64,000 nt of DNA from Brevibacterium antiquum (GCF_016107655.1 NZ_JABASX010000001.1:372001-436000), one strand, 5' to 3'; shown: positions 52,738 through 61,717, numbered from the stretch's first letter. Made by a program: numbers and translations. Notes: generated by a model not told the origin, from the sequence alone.

Positions 52738-54924
52738 ATGCAGAAGAAACTCGTGCAGAGTTCGCTGGCACTGATCGCCGCCGCGGCGCTCGGTCTCGGC
52801 AGTGCGTTCGTCGCGTCCCCTGCGCTGGCCGACGGCCCGCAGAAACTGGATGTGCAGAACGAAACTCAGGTGCAGAAGGCACTGTCTGACATCGAAGGTG
52901 TCAATGCCTACGGTGCAAAGGGCGGAGAGCTCAACCTCGGTGTGGAGAAGAAGACACCGGAGATGATCGATCTCGAGAAGAAGTATGACAATGTCAACTT
53001 CACAGAGGGCATCAAGGAACTTAAAGCGTATGCCGGCAATGACATCGTCGGTGGCGCTGGATACACGGTTGGAGAAGGCAGCGCAGTCAGCGGAGTCTGC
53101 TCGACTGGATTCTCCGGCTGGGACGGCGACGGAAACCCTGTTGTGCTGACCGCGGGCCACTGCTCAAAAATCATGGACGAGACTACCGGGGCAATCACCG
53201 GAGACAGCACCGTCAACGATACCGAGGCGCCGTCGAAGGCTCCCGCGAACGGTTCAGAGCAATCTGCGCTGAGCGGAATTGGTGTCCTTGGCAAGTGGGG
53301 ATTCACCAGCTTCGGCGAGAGTGGTCAGCACGACGCTTCAGAAGATCCGTCCACGGCTCAGAGCAGCGACATCGACTTCGCAGTGATCAACGTTGATGAA
53401 GAAAAGTACAACGTCAAGAACGGTGTGACCGACTGGAAGAGTGCTGGCGACGACGATCTTTCGAAGAGTCTCGCGACTGGCATCACCGAGGTCGGTTCTC
53501 ACACGGACGGCAAGATCCAGAAGTCAGGTCGCACGACAGGCTTGACCGACGGCGACGTCGACGCCGAGTACAACGCCAAGTTCGAATACGCCAACGTTAG
53601 CGGCTATTTCGTACACGGTTTCGCAGTGACTTCGCCCAAGGATAAGCCTTTCTCTCAGCCGGGCGACTCAGGCGGCGCTGTATTCCAGGGCGACACCGCT
53701 GTTGGTGTTATTTCCGGTGGCGGACCGTTGGACGAGACCACACAGTTCGGCTGGGTAGCAGACCTTGACCATTCGATCCAGGAATCGGGTGTTGACTTCA
53801 ACCTCGAAGAGCCGGGTGACGAAACTCCTGAAGCTCCCGCCTCTCCAGTTGCCAAGAACCAGACCATTGAGCCCAATGGCACTGTTGCTGGCAAGGCTGC
53901 TCCCAATGCGGATGTGAAGATCAAGTGGGGCGCAGCTGCTGACGGACAGGTCGCAAACCAGATGGCGAAGGCCGAGCCGCACGGCGCACCTGCAGGCGAA
54001 GAGACTGTCACCGCTGACGTTGAGGGTAACTTCACCATTGAAGGTCCCGAAGCTGAAGGCAAGTACTCCTACTCTGCTATTGCGGTCGTCGACGGTCAGG
54101 AATCAGCTGTCACTGATTTCGAAGTAACTGTTGAAGCAGCTGACGAAGCTGAAGCCGATGCCACTGCAGAAGCCGAAGCCGATGCCGATGCCGGTGTAGA
54201 GGCCGACGCTGGTGTGGAAGCTGACGCTGGCGCCGAAGGCGACGATGCTAACGCTGATTCCGCTGCCGCTGCCGATGGCGCAGAAGCCGACGCTGAAGCT
54301 GAAGCTGACGCAGGCGCCGAGGCCGACGCTGGTGCAGAATCTGACGCAGGCGCCGAGGCAGACGCTGGTGCAGCTGCAGACGCTAAGAATGCAGAATCAA
54401 ACGCTGATTCCGACGGATCGAAGGACGGCGAGGTTCCGGCCGAGCGCAAGATCTCCATCGAGCCTAAGGAAGTTGCTGCTTCTGACTTCGTGAAGAAGGA
54501 CAAGGGCGTGCAGATTACGGTCGAGGGCTTCGAAGAGGGCGAAAACGTCTCTCTCGAGGTTGTCGCCGGTCCGGAAAATGTTGAGGGTATCACTCTCGAC
54601 GAGACCGCGAACGAAAACGGCGTCGCCGCCTTCTCGATCTATGGAACCAACGCATCTGATCCTTCGGCCTACCTGGGCAAGTACGACGTGCAGGTGACCG
54701 GAGCCAACGACACGGATGATGAGAAGGCACTTGCCGGTTCGTTCACCGTGGTTGCCGATGAAGATGGCAACGGCGGCGGAAGTGACGACGGTGACGGTGG
54801 AGACGGTGGATCTGATTTGCCTCGCACCGGTGCTGAACTGACCGGCCTTGCTGCCGGTGCCGGACTCCTCGTTGTTGGTGGAGCTGCAGTTGTCCTGACG
54901 ATGCGTCGGAACAAGAAGAACTGA
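52738..54924 (+). CDS. Sortase-anchored S1-family serine protease, copy 2 with acidic repeat linker
   Basis: A 728-residue paralogue of the preceding protease. The signal peptide is nearly identical and the catalytic residues fall at the same numbers: His141, Asp213 and Ser311. The copy differs by a roughly 95-residue Ala/Asp/Glu/Gly-rich linker (about residues 466-560) placed between the two C-terminal beta domains. LPRTG (694-698) and the membrane helix with RRNKKN are the same as in copy 1. It likely digests proteins on the cell surface; the longer linker would push the catalytic part further out. Confidence 0.9.
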   Translation: MQKKLVQSSLALIAAAALGLGSAFVASPALADGPQKLDVQNETQVQKALSDIEGVNAYGAKGGELNLGVEKKTPEMIDLEKKYDNVNFTEGIKELKAYAGNDIVGGAGYTVGEGSAVSGVCSTGFSGWDGDGNPVVLTAGHCSKIMDETTGAITGDSTVNDTEAPSKAPANGSEQSALSGIGVLGKWGFTSFGESGQHDASEDPSTAQSSDIDFAVINVDEEKYNVKNGVTDWKSAGDDDLSKSLATGITEVGSHTDGKIQKSGRTTGLTDGDVDAEYNAKFEYANVSGYFVHGFAVTSPKDKPFSQPGDSGGAVFQGDTAVGVISGGGPLDETTQFGWVADLDHSIQESGVDFNLEEPGDETPEAPASPVAKNQTIEPNGTVAGKAAPNADVKIKWGAAADGQVANQMAKAEPHGAPAGEETVTADVEGNFTIEGPEAEGKYSYSAIAVVDGQESAVTDFEVTVEAADEAEADATAEAEADADAGVEADAGVEADAGAEGDDANADSAAAADGAEADAEAEADAGAEADAGAESDAGAEADAGAAADAKNAESNADSDGSKDGEVPAERKISIEPKEVAASDFVKKDKGVQITVEGFEEGENVSLEVVAGPENVEGITLDETANENGVAAFSIYGTNASDPSAYLGKYDVQVTGANDTDDEKALAGSFTVVADEDGNGGGSDDGDGGDGGSDLPRTGAELTGLAAGAGLLVVGGAAVVLTMRRNKKN
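54133..54420 (+). repeat. Acidic Ala/Asp/Glu repeat region inside protease copy 2
   Basis: The linker is built from degenerate EADAG and DAGAEA units. At DNA level GACGCAGGCGCCGAGG begins a 31-base near-identical block at 54307 and again at 54343, a 36-base period (12 residues). The block is absent from copy 1 and looks like expansion by slippage or unequal exchange. Confidence 0.85.
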
Positions 54925-54968
54925 ACATAGCTCACCCGATCAGCCAATGATCGTCTGAGAGTTCATAA

Positions 54969-55000
54969 GAGTGCCCCTGGTCTTCGGATCAGGGGCACTC
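54969..55000 (+). terminator. Hairpin terminator with TTCG loop after protease copy 2
   Basis: GAGTGCCCCTGGTC and GATCAGGGGCACTC form a 14-bp stem closed by a stable TTCG tetraloop, 45 bases after the stop codon. Position, stem and flanks match the terminator of copy 1. Confidence 0.88.
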
Positions 55001-55015
55001 GTCTCATGGTCAGTA

Positions 55016-55237
55016 CTACGGTGTCAGGGCACGGGTGACCAGTGGCTGGCCGATGAGCTCGTCATCACGCCGAGCGGATACGACATGAGCCGAAGACAGC
55101 ACACTCTTATGGAGGGACACCGGGTCCTGTGTATACGTGGTCCGTCCCACCGAACGATAGAGCTCGATAAGCTCGGTGGCCCCGGGCACTGAATTCGACG
55201 CGTACTCGATACCTTCCTCGACCTGGGGAGTGAACAT
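55016..55237 (-). pseudogene. Truncated GNAT acetyltransferase
   Basis: A 73-residue frame carrying only the first half of a GNAT domain: GATELIELYRSVGRTTYTQDPVSLHKSV and VSARRDDELIGQ, which correspond to helix 1 to strand 2 of such enzymes. The acetyl-CoA-binding part that should follow is missing; the frame ends after ten unrelated residues. It lies directly behind the remains of another GNAT gene and ends near the protease terminator. Confidence 0.7.
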
Positions 55238-55638
55238 CGGGAAGTCGTGCCAATGAACATCGACCGACGCCCCATACTTCCATTCCTCGCGCAGAATGGC
55301 ATAGGCGACTGAGTCTCTGGGCTACTGACCCGATGCGGCCACGCCCGTCGATAGTGTGCTTCCTTCGACCAGCCTGCGCGGATGAAGGTCGAACATGGGC
55401 GTGTCTTCAGTGAGGTCTTCGAGTCGCACTATGCCGAGGTTGCCCAACTGTTCATGCTGGAGCCAGAAAGTGTCGTAGTCATCACTGCGAAAGCACCGGA
55501 TGCAATCCGCTCTTCGACCCCGGCAGCAGTCCATTGCTGTGGGCGGACGTAGAAGGGAAAATCATTGCTGGTGAAGAAATCGATGAGTCCGGAACGATCG
55601 GCACTATTGGGGTCGAGGCGTGACAGGGATATGCTCAT
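55238..55638 (-). pseudogene. Frameshifted and internally deleted GNAT acetyltransferase (RimJ-like)
   Basis: Pieces of one GNAT protein lie in different frames. SRLDPNSADRSGLIDFFTSNDFPF starts at ATG 55638, SDDYDTFWLQHEQLGNLGIVRLEDLTEDTPMFDL follows in a second frame, RAGWSKEAHYRRAWPHR in a third, and RDSVAYAILREEWKYG again in the second frame after an in-frame TAG at about 55324. About 45 residues with the acetyl-CoA loop are gone between FDL and AGWSKEA. It cannot make an active enzyme. Confidence 0.8.
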
Positions 55639-55683
55639 GGTCACCAGGCTAACCAGCTGCGTGATGACAGGGGAGTGAGAGCA

Positions 55684-55902
55684 TTGAGCCTCGATGATGA
55701 CCCATTCGACTACCGCATTACGAAATCGGGCATGCTCATCATTACGCGCAACGGCCGAACCGTGATGGAGCTTGGCGGCAAGAAGGCGTCTGCCTTGATT
55801 CCCAAGCTCGGTGCCAGCGACGAATCCGATCAGCAGCTGCTTGCGCGTGTCACCGGCAACTACCGCCACGGCAATGAACGACAGGTCAACAAACCGCACT
55901 GA
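55684..55902 (+). CDS. Conserved small hypothetical protein
   Basis: A 72-residue protein: DDPFDYRITKSGMLIITRNGRTVMELGGKKASALIPKLGASDESDQQLLARVTGNYRHGNER. The DPF-YR start and VTGN(Y/F)-RGNER end recur in small hypothetical proteins of Gram-positive bacteria, so it is probably a real gene. TTG 55684 lies eight bases after GGGGAG and is preferred over GTG 55675. It is divergent from the GNAT remnants. No function known. Confidence 0.65.
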   Translation: MSLDDDPFDYRITKSGMLIITRNGRTVMELGGKKASALIPKLGASDESDQQLLARVTGNYRHGNERQVNKPH

Positions 55903-55938
55903 CCGGACGATTGTTCAGTTCTTGGTAATGTGTGTCAC

Positions 55939-56772
55939 ATGAGTCAAAAGAATCCGGGCGAATCTCACCTGGGCGAGTTCGCCTCCGCCATTGCAGTCAA
56001 ACGCGAGTCGGATACCAGCTTCAGCGCTGAGCTCGACGGAGAGTGGAGTGTCGCCGGCGCGGTCAACGGCGGATACCTCCTCAGCATTGCCGCGCAGGCC
56101 CTGCGGAGCAACAGCCCGAAGGCGCCTGACCCTTTGGTCCTTTCGACCTACTACCTGGGCCCCAGCCAGGGTGGCCGAGCCGACATCGCGACGCGACTCA
56201 TCCGCGAGGGCCGATCCAGTGCCACCTTCGCCGTTGATCTGTCCCAGAACGACGCACCGACGATCACCGCCCTGGCGACGATGGGCAGCCTCGCTGATCT
56301 GCCCGACGATGTCGCGACCACAGCCAGCCCACCAGAGCTGCCGGACCCGGATCAGTGCATCAGCATCGCCGAGGCACCCGGAGACTTCGTCAAGTCCGCT
56401 CCTTTGGTCAAACGCTACGATATGAGACTCGATCCCGAGACCGCCGGCTTCGCAACTGGTCGACCCAGCGGCCGCGGTCTGCTCCAGGGTTGGATCCGCT
56501 GGGCTGACGGGACCGAACCAGACTCGCTGGCGCTGCTGGCATTCCTTGACGCGTTCCCACCGGTGATGTTCGATCTGGGCCGCTTCAACTGGGCCCCGAC
56601 CATGGAGCTCACCGCTCATCTGCGTGCCGTTTCAGCGCCAGGCTGGATCAGGGCGAAGCTGTACACGCGTAACATCGCCGGCGGCATGTTCGAAGAGGAT
56701 TGTGAGCTCTGGGACTCCGCTGGCCGATTGGTCGCCCAGTCCCGGCAGCTGGCACGACAGCCGCGAGGTTGA
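55939..56772 (+). CDS. Acyl-CoA thioesterase-family protein (double hotdog)
   Basis: A 277-residue double-hotdog protein. ELDGEWSVAGAVNGGYLLSIAAQAL is the first hotdog helix with the GGYL motif of 4HBT_3/TesB-like thioesterases, and SALTV-type strands follow. The second half has LAFLDAFPPVMFDLG and TMELTAHLRA, which fits the second hotdog with its Asp. It would hydrolyse acyl-CoA thioesters. ATG 55939 is used; an upstream GTG at 55930 is in frame. It seems to be a single-gene transcript. Confidence 0.75.
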   Translation: MSQKNPGESHLGEFASAIAVKRESDTSFSAELDGEWSVAGAVNGGYLLSIAAQALRSNSPKAPDPLVLSTYYLGPSQGGRADIATRLIREGRSSATFAVDLSQNDAPTITALATMGSLADLPDDVATTASPPELPDPDQCISIAEAPGDFVKSAPLVKRYDMRLDPETAGFATGRPSGRGLLQGWIRWADGTEPDSLALLAFLDAFPPVMFDLGRFNWAPTMELTAHLRAVSAPGWIRAKLYTRNIAGGMFEEDCELWDSAGRLVAQSRQLARQPRG

Positions 56773-56864
56773 GAGCTGAAGTATGGCGGGAGGCCCGCGT
56801 CGAGTCAGAGCCTGCGTCTAGAGTGTGAGGTCAAACAGGCATCATTATGAAAGGACCACCAGCC

Positions 56865-57251
56865 ATGGCGTCTCTGTCCTCGCTGAGCATCACCTTCGAC
56901 TGCAAAGATGTCGACACCCAGTCGGTATTCTGGTCCGAACTCCTCAATGCCGAACTCGATGACGGCGCGAACGAATTCGTCGCCAGCATCGGCGGCGTCC
57001 ACAGTGGCGAATCGACGACTCCCGGCATGCTCTTCCTCAAGGTCGAGGAACGTGGCGAGGGAAAGAACCCCTTGCACATCGATCTCGATGACCCGAACTA
57101 TCCCGCCGATGTCGACCGTGCGGTGGCGTTGGGGGCCGAGAAAGTTGAGTCGTTTGCCGAGTTCGGCATCGAATGGACCACGCTGAAAGACCCCGAAGGA
57201 AATGTCTTCGACATCGGTCGGAAGACACCGAATGAAGAAGGCGAAATATGA
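56865..57251 (+). CDS. VOC-family protein
   Basis: A 128-residue VOC-fold protein: SITFDCKDVDTQSVFWSELLNAEL at the start, HIDLDDPNYPADVDRAVALGAEKV in the middle and WTTLKDPEGNVFDIG at the end. AAAGGA precedes ATG 56865 at proper distance; the ATG at 56847 is upstream of that site. The stop overlaps the start of a DinB gene (ATGA), suggesting the two act on the same small molecule. Confidence 0.8.
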   Translation: MASLSSLSITFDCKDVDTQSVFWSELLNAELDDGANEFVASIGGVHSGESTTPGMLFLKVEERGEGKNPLHIDLDDPNYPADVDRAVALGAEKVESFAEFGIEWTTLKDPEGNVFDIGRKTPNEEGEI

Positions 57252-57772
57252 CCTGGAGCCCGCGGCCAGCAGACCCGACCGAAGCACCGAGGGAGCGACA
57301 GGGGTTGGAAGAGTTCCTCGACTACTATCGTGCGGTGCTGCGCAGAAAGGTCGAAGGGCTGGCCTCGGCCGACCTCAACCGTCGGGTCGGTGCATCGCCG
57401 CTGACTCTGGGCGGGATCATCAAGCACCTCAGCCTGGTCGAAGAACAATGGTTCGTCGAGGATATCTTGGACCAGGAACTCTCTGAACCGTGGGCGAGCA
57501 TTGACTGGAAGGCCGATCCTGACTGGGACTTCGAGAGCGCAGCCGAGGACACGCCCGACTACCTGCTGAGGCTGCATGCCAAGGCCTGTGACCAGTCGCG
57601 GGAAATCCTCGCCGGCATCGATGACTTGGATACGCTCATGGCACGTAAACCGTCCTCGGGCGAGCGGTTCAACGTCCGGTGGGTGCTGATCCATATGATC
57701 GAGGAATACGCTCGACACGTAGGCCACGCCGATCTCATCCGCGAAAGCATCGACGGGGCCACCGGCGACTAA
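57248..57772 (+). CDS. DinB-superfamily protein, DUF664 type
   Basis: A 174-residue protein: LEEFLDYYRAVLRRKVEGL, TLGGIIKHLSLVEEQWF and RWVLIHMIEEYARHVGHADLIRESIDG. The three histidines in IKHL, LIHM and RHVGHAD are the usual metal ligands of DUF664 proteins. These are thought to be thiol-dependent transferases in Actinomycetota. It is coupled to the VOC gene before it. A remnant of a close relative lies at 21600-21778. Confidence 0.82.
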   Translation: MTWSPRPADPTEAPRERQGLEEFLDYYRAVLRRKVEGLASADLNRRVGASPLTLGGIIKHLSLVEEQWFVEDILDQELSEPWASIDWKADPDWDFESAAEDTPDYLLRLHAKACDQSREILAGIDDLDTLMARKPSSGERFNVRWVLIHMIEEYARHVGHADLIRESIDGATGD

Positions 57773-57842
57773 GACGCCACGACGGTGATATCGAGCCTAT
57801 TGTTGGCACCTGGGAGTGTGAGTCTCGTAGGCTGAAGGAACT

Positions 57843-58814
57843 ATGACTAACTCCAGCTCCGAGGCGGCCGCTTCCGTGAAGACCACTCGTTCCAAAGCTC
57901 TGATTCCCCTCGATCTGCTCCGCGGTTTCCTGATCGGCTCCGCCGAGCTCGTTCCCGGGGTCTCCGGCGGAACGATTGCTCTCGTGACCGGAGTCTACGA
58001 TCAGCTCATCGACTCGGCCGCCCATGTGGTCAAGGCGGCGAAGACTGTGATCACCGGCCCTGACCGGTGGAGCGGTGCCTGCGCAGAACTGCGCCGCACA
58101 GACTGGTTCCTCGTCATCCCGGTCCTCCTGGGCATGGCGACAGCAGTCCTCAGCATCGCTGGAGTGATGGAAGGCTTCGTCACAGCCAACCCGGAACTTG
58201 CCAGGGGACTGTTCTTCGGACTCGTCGCTGCCAGCATCTGCGTCCCATTGCGCATGCTGCCGGCGCGCAGCGGGCAATCTCTGCTGCTGGGTATTCTCGT
58301 CTTTCTCGCCGCTGCAGCTCTCGCCTTCTGGATGACCGGACTGGCAGGAGGTTCCGACGTTGAGAACCCACCACTCATTGCGGTCTTCTTCGTCGCCTCA
58401 ATCGCCATCTGTGCACTGGTCGTTCCCGGCGTATCGGGATCGTTCTTCCTTCTCGCAGTCGGCCTCTACGCCACCACGCTGCGCGCGGTCGACGACCGCG
58501 ACCTCGTCTATATCGCTGTATTCGGACTTGGCGCGATCCTCGGCTTGGCACTGTTCGTCAACATCCTGCGCTACTTGTTGCACAACCACCGATGGTGGAC
58601 TCTGGTCGCGATGGCTGGTCTGATGCTCGGCTCCCTGAGAGCCCTGTGGCCGTGGCAATCCGATGCAGAAGCCGGGGGTCTGCTCGCGCCCTTCGACCCG
58701 ATCGCTGCCCCGATCATCCTCGCCGTCATCGGTGCGGCAATAGTGGTTGTCCTCATCGTCATCGAGTCCAAGTTCGCGTCGAAGGCTGCCAAGGACAACC
58801 TCGTCGAACAGTAG
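57843..58814 (+). CDS. DUF368 (PopT-type) undecaprenyl-phosphate carrier family protein
   Basis: A 323-residue membrane protein with about nine hydrophobic segments. The two inverted repeats each carry the family motif: SAELVPGVSGGTIAL near the start and ALVVPGVSGSFFLL in the middle. DUF368 proteins such as PopT return undecaprenyl phosphate to the inner leaflet for cell-wall synthesis. A DedA gene, the other family with this activity, lies at 30793-31467. Short Ser/Ala-rich N-terminus; single-gene transcript. Confidence 0.85.
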   Translation: MTNSSSEAAASVKTTRSKALIPLDLLRGFLIGSAELVPGVSGGTIALVTGVYDQLIDSAAHVVKAAKTVITGPDRWSGACAELRRTDWFLVIPVLLGMATAVLSIAGVMEGFVTANPELARGLFFGLVAASICVPLRMLPARSGQSLLLGILVFLAAAALAFWMTGLAGGSDVENPPLIAVFFVASIAICALVVPGVSGSFFLLAVGLYATTLRAVDDRDLVYIAVFGLGAILGLALFVNILRYLLHNHRWWTLVAMAGLMLGSLRALWPWQSDAEAGGLLAPFDPIAAPIILAVIGAAIVVVLIVIESKFASKAAKDNLVEQ

Positions 58815-58839
58815 AGACAACATAGTTTGTGCAGATTTC

Positions 58840-58857
58840 GCTCAGGATTTGCTCAGG
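58840..58857 (+). promoter_or_regulatory. PHO-box-like 11-base direct repeat
   Basis: GCTCAGG occurs at 58840-58846 and 58851-58857 with four bases between, giving 7+4 units like the PhoP direct repeats of Streptomyces (core GTTCACC, 4 of 7 positions shared). It lies 58 bases before a surface nucleotidase gene, a typical phosphate-starvation target. Confidence 0.5.
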
Positions 58858-58914
58858 GTCGCCGGAATTCGGATTAGAGTGGGAGATCTGAACCACAACG
58901 ACATCTGGAGACTC

Positions 58915-61137
58915 ATGCGCTTGCGAAGCTTGGCCTCGTCCACTTTGGCACTGACACTCCTCGTTGCAGGCCCGGCAGCCGCCTCGGCGACGGGGCTGGG
59001 CAGCGGGCCTCCGGACGAGGAACAGGCAGCGGCCACGGGCGAACTCACCCTGTTGGCGACGACCGATGTCCACGGTCACGTCCTCAACTGGGACTACTTC
59101 GCCAATGCGCCCTACCCCAACGGGGAAGAACTCGGCATGTCGCGCGCCTCCACCCTGATCAAGGATGTCAAAGAGGCCAAGGGCGAGGACTCGGTGCTCC
59201 TCGTCGACAACGGTGACACGATTCAGGGCACCCCATTGACGTACTACTACGCGCAACAGGAACGCATCACCGAAACCGGTGAGACGCACCCGATGGCCAA
59301 AACCTACAACCATGTGGGCTATGACGCACAGGTCGCGGGCAACCACGAGTTCAACTACGGACTCGACCTGCTCGCCAAATACAAGGAGCAGGTCGACTTC
59401 CCCGTCTTGGGCGCGAACGTCATCAATGACGACGACGATCAGCCCCACCTCGATCCCTACACCCTCGTGAAGAAGAACGTCTCCGGTCAGGAGATCACCA
59501 TCGGTGTGCTGGGCGTGACGACCCCAGGCAGCCGGATCTGGGACAAGAACAAGCTCTCCGGCAAGGTCCACTTCGATGACCCCGTCGAGACCGCGAAGAA
59601 GTACGTCCCGGAGATGAAAGACGCCGGCGCTGACATCGTCGTCGTACTCTCACACTCCGGCAAGGACCCCGAAGGCCAGACCTGGGACCCCTCGAAGCTT
59701 CAGGAGAACGTCAGCACCTCTGTCGCGAAGGTCCCCGGAGTCGATGTGCTCGTCGCCGGACACACCCACCAGGATGAACCGAGCCAGGTCGTGTCACGCG
59801 AAGACGGGACAAAGGCCCTCATCACCCAGCCCAACTACTGGGCGCGGTCCGTCTCCGAGGTGGACCTGCCCATCAATCTCGACGACATGGGGATCGACTG
59901 GGGGAGTACCGACCCCGAAGCCACTCCACTTGCCACGCAGGGCGATGTCGCTGAGGATCCGGAGATCAAAGATCTCATCGATTCCCAACATCAGAAGACT
60001 GTCGACTACGTCAATACGAAGATCGGCTCAGTGACCGAGACCATGAGCGCCGAGACCTCGTACTATGAGGACACTGCGATCCTCGACTTCATCTCAAAGG
60101 TGCAGTCGGAGACGGTTGAAACCGCGTTGGCAGACACCGAATACAAAGACGTGCCCGTCATCTCGCAGGCCTCACCATTCAGCCGCACAGCGAAGTTCCC
60201 TGCCGGAGACATCACCATCCGCGACGTCGCCGGACTCTACGTCTTCGACAACACCCTCGGAGGAGTCGAGGTCAACGGGTCGCAGCTGCGCGACTACCTC
60301 GAGTTCTCTGCCCGCTACTTCAAACAGACAGAAGAGGGCGCAAACTTCGACCCGGTCAATGGAACCAACGCCGTCGATGAGGGCCTTGACCGGCCGATTC
60401 CTGACTACAACTACGACGCGCTCTCGGGCATCGACTACGACATCAACGTGTCCAAACCGGTCGGCGAACGCATCGAGAACCTCACCGACAAAGAGGGAAA
60501 TACCGTCGGCGATGACGAGACATTCATCCTCGCGATCAACAACTACCGTCAGTCCGGAGGCGGCGACTACCCGGTCGGAGACCTGAAAGAGGTCTACAAC
60601 GAACAGGTCGAGGTCCGTCAGGCCCTCATCGACTGGGTCAAAGACAACGAGATTGTCGATCCCACGGACTTCTACGATGAGAACTGGCAGGTGGTCACGA
60701 CTACGCAGGACCCAGGCGACGATGACGAAGCGTCGTCCGAGGCCACGGCAGAAACCGAAGCTGATGCCCAGGCAGAGGCGGACGGGACTTCCGACGGTGG
60801 CAACGCCGATGGAGCAGACGGCACGGACAGTGCCAACGGCGACGATACCGCTGCCGCCAACGACGGTGCGAATTCTGCGATCGACGCTGAAGCCACAGTC
60901 GACGCTGACGCCACGGTCGATGCCGACGGCGGGACCACCTCGGCGAACGGATCGGATTCTGACAGCGGCATGGACGATGCCAAGGGATCCGACTCTTCCA
61001 ACAGCAGTGGGAATGCGGATGCCGGCGGCGATCTGCCACGCACGGGCGCGGAACTGGGGACATCGATCGGGATTGCAGCAGCCATCATTGCACTCGGCGC
61101 TGGGTTGGTCTGGTTCGCCCGCCGTCGTCGGATCTGA
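58915..61137 (+). CDS. Sortase-anchored 5'-nucleotidase / 2',3'-cyclic phosphodiesterase family protein
   Basis: A 740-residue surface enzyme. Signal peptide to about residue 25. The metallophosphatase domain has TTDVHGHVLNWDYF, DNGDTIQGTPL, GNHEFNYG, LSHSGKD and AGHTHQD, and the C-terminal nucleotide-binding domain has SYYEDTAILDF and NNYRQSGGGDYP. YDYF/DTIQG spacing is closer to CpdB-type than UshA-type enzymes. An acidic Asp/Ala/Ser linker, LPRTG (707-711), a helix and RRRRI follow for sortase anchoring. It would release phosphate from external nucleotides. GGAG precedes ATG 58915. Confidence 0.9.
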   Translation: MRLRSLASSTLALTLLVAGPAAASATGLGSGPPDEEQAAATGELTLLATTDVHGHVLNWDYFANAPYPNGEELGMSRASTLIKDVKEAKGEDSVLLVDNGDTIQGTPLTYYYAQQERITETGETHPMAKTYNHVGYDAQVAGNHEFNYGLDLLAKYKEQVDFPVLGANVINDDDDQPHLDPYTLVKKNVSGQEITIGVLGVTTPGSRIWDKNKLSGKVHFDDPVETAKKYVPEMKDAGADIVVVLSHSGKDPEGQTWDPSKLQENVSTSVAKVPGVDVLVAGHTHQDEPSQVVSREDGTKALITQPNYWARSVSEVDLPINLDDMGIDWGSTDPEATPLATQGDVAEDPEIKDLIDSQHQKTVDYVNTKIGSVTETMSAETSYYEDTAILDFISKVQSETVETALADTEYKDVPVISQASPFSRTAKFPAGDITIRDVAGLYVFDNTLGGVEVNGSQLRDYLEFSARYFKQTEEGANFDPVNGTNAVDEGLDRPIPDYNYDALSGIDYDINVSKPVGERIENLTDKEGNTVGDDETFILAINNYRQSGGGDYPVGDLKEVYNEQVEVRQALIDWVKDNEIVDPTDFYDENWQVVTTTQDPGDDDEASSEATAETEADAQAEADGTSDGGNADGADGTDSANGDDTAAANDGANSAIDAEATVDADATVDADGGTTSANGSDSDSGMDDAKGSDSSNSSGNADAGGDLPRTGAELGTSIGIAAAIIALGAGLVWFARRRRI

Positions 61138-61216
61138 AAGAGCGATTCTCGTGTCGGTGAACTCACGTAGGGTGGGAACTGACAGCAGAGATCACGATAG
61201 AAAGTGAGCCAGAAGC

Positions 61217-61717
61217 ATGGCGAAAACAGCATTCCAGGGCACACCGGTCAAGACAGTAGGCGAGCTCCCGGAGAAGGGCACACAGGCACCAGCATTCAGC
61301 CTCGTGGGCAACGACCTCGGCGAAGTCAACTCTGCCGACACAACGGGCAAGAGGGTTGTCCTCAACATCTTCCCGAGCGTGGACACCGGTGTCTGTGCGG
61401 CCTCGGTGCGCAAGTTCAACGAACTCGCCGCGAGCCTGGAGAACACCACAGTCCTGTGCGTGTCCAACGACCTGCCCTTCGCACAGGCCCGCTTCTGCGG
61501 CGCCGAAGGCATTGAGAACGTCGTCGCCGTATCCGGGTTCCGCAGCGCCTTCGGCAAGGAGTTCGGCGTGACCATGGTCGACGGGCCCCTGGCCGGACTG
61601 CTGGCCCGTTCAGTCGTCGTCCTCGACGAAAAGGGAACCGTCATCCACAAGCAGCTGGTCGACGAGATCGGCACCGAACCGGATTACGACTCGGCGGTCG
61701 CCGCACTCAGCGCCTGA
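61217..61717 (+). CDS. tpx: Thiol peroxidase Tpx
   Basis: A 166-residue atypical 2-Cys peroxiredoxin. [24 protein letters not shown] contains the peroxidatic Cys in the T..C motif, and [12 protein letters not shown] contains the resolving Cys. It reduces alkyl hydroperoxides and H2O2 using thioredoxin. Length and motif spacing are normal. It stands alone, with GAAAGTGAG before the ATG. Confidence 0.95.
   Translation: MAKTAFQGTPVKTVGELPEKGTQAPAFSLVGNDLGEVNSADTTGKRVVLNIFPSVDTGVCAASVRKFNELAASLENTTVLCVSNDLPFAQARFCGAEGIENVVAVSGFRSAFGKEFGVTMVDGPLAGLLARSVVVLDEKGTVIHKQLVDEIGTEPDYDSAVAALSA

Noticed and set aside
54133..54420. Periodic repeats as a CRISPR array
   Set aside because: The repeats lie in frame within a protease gene, have no unique spacers and encode an acidic linker.
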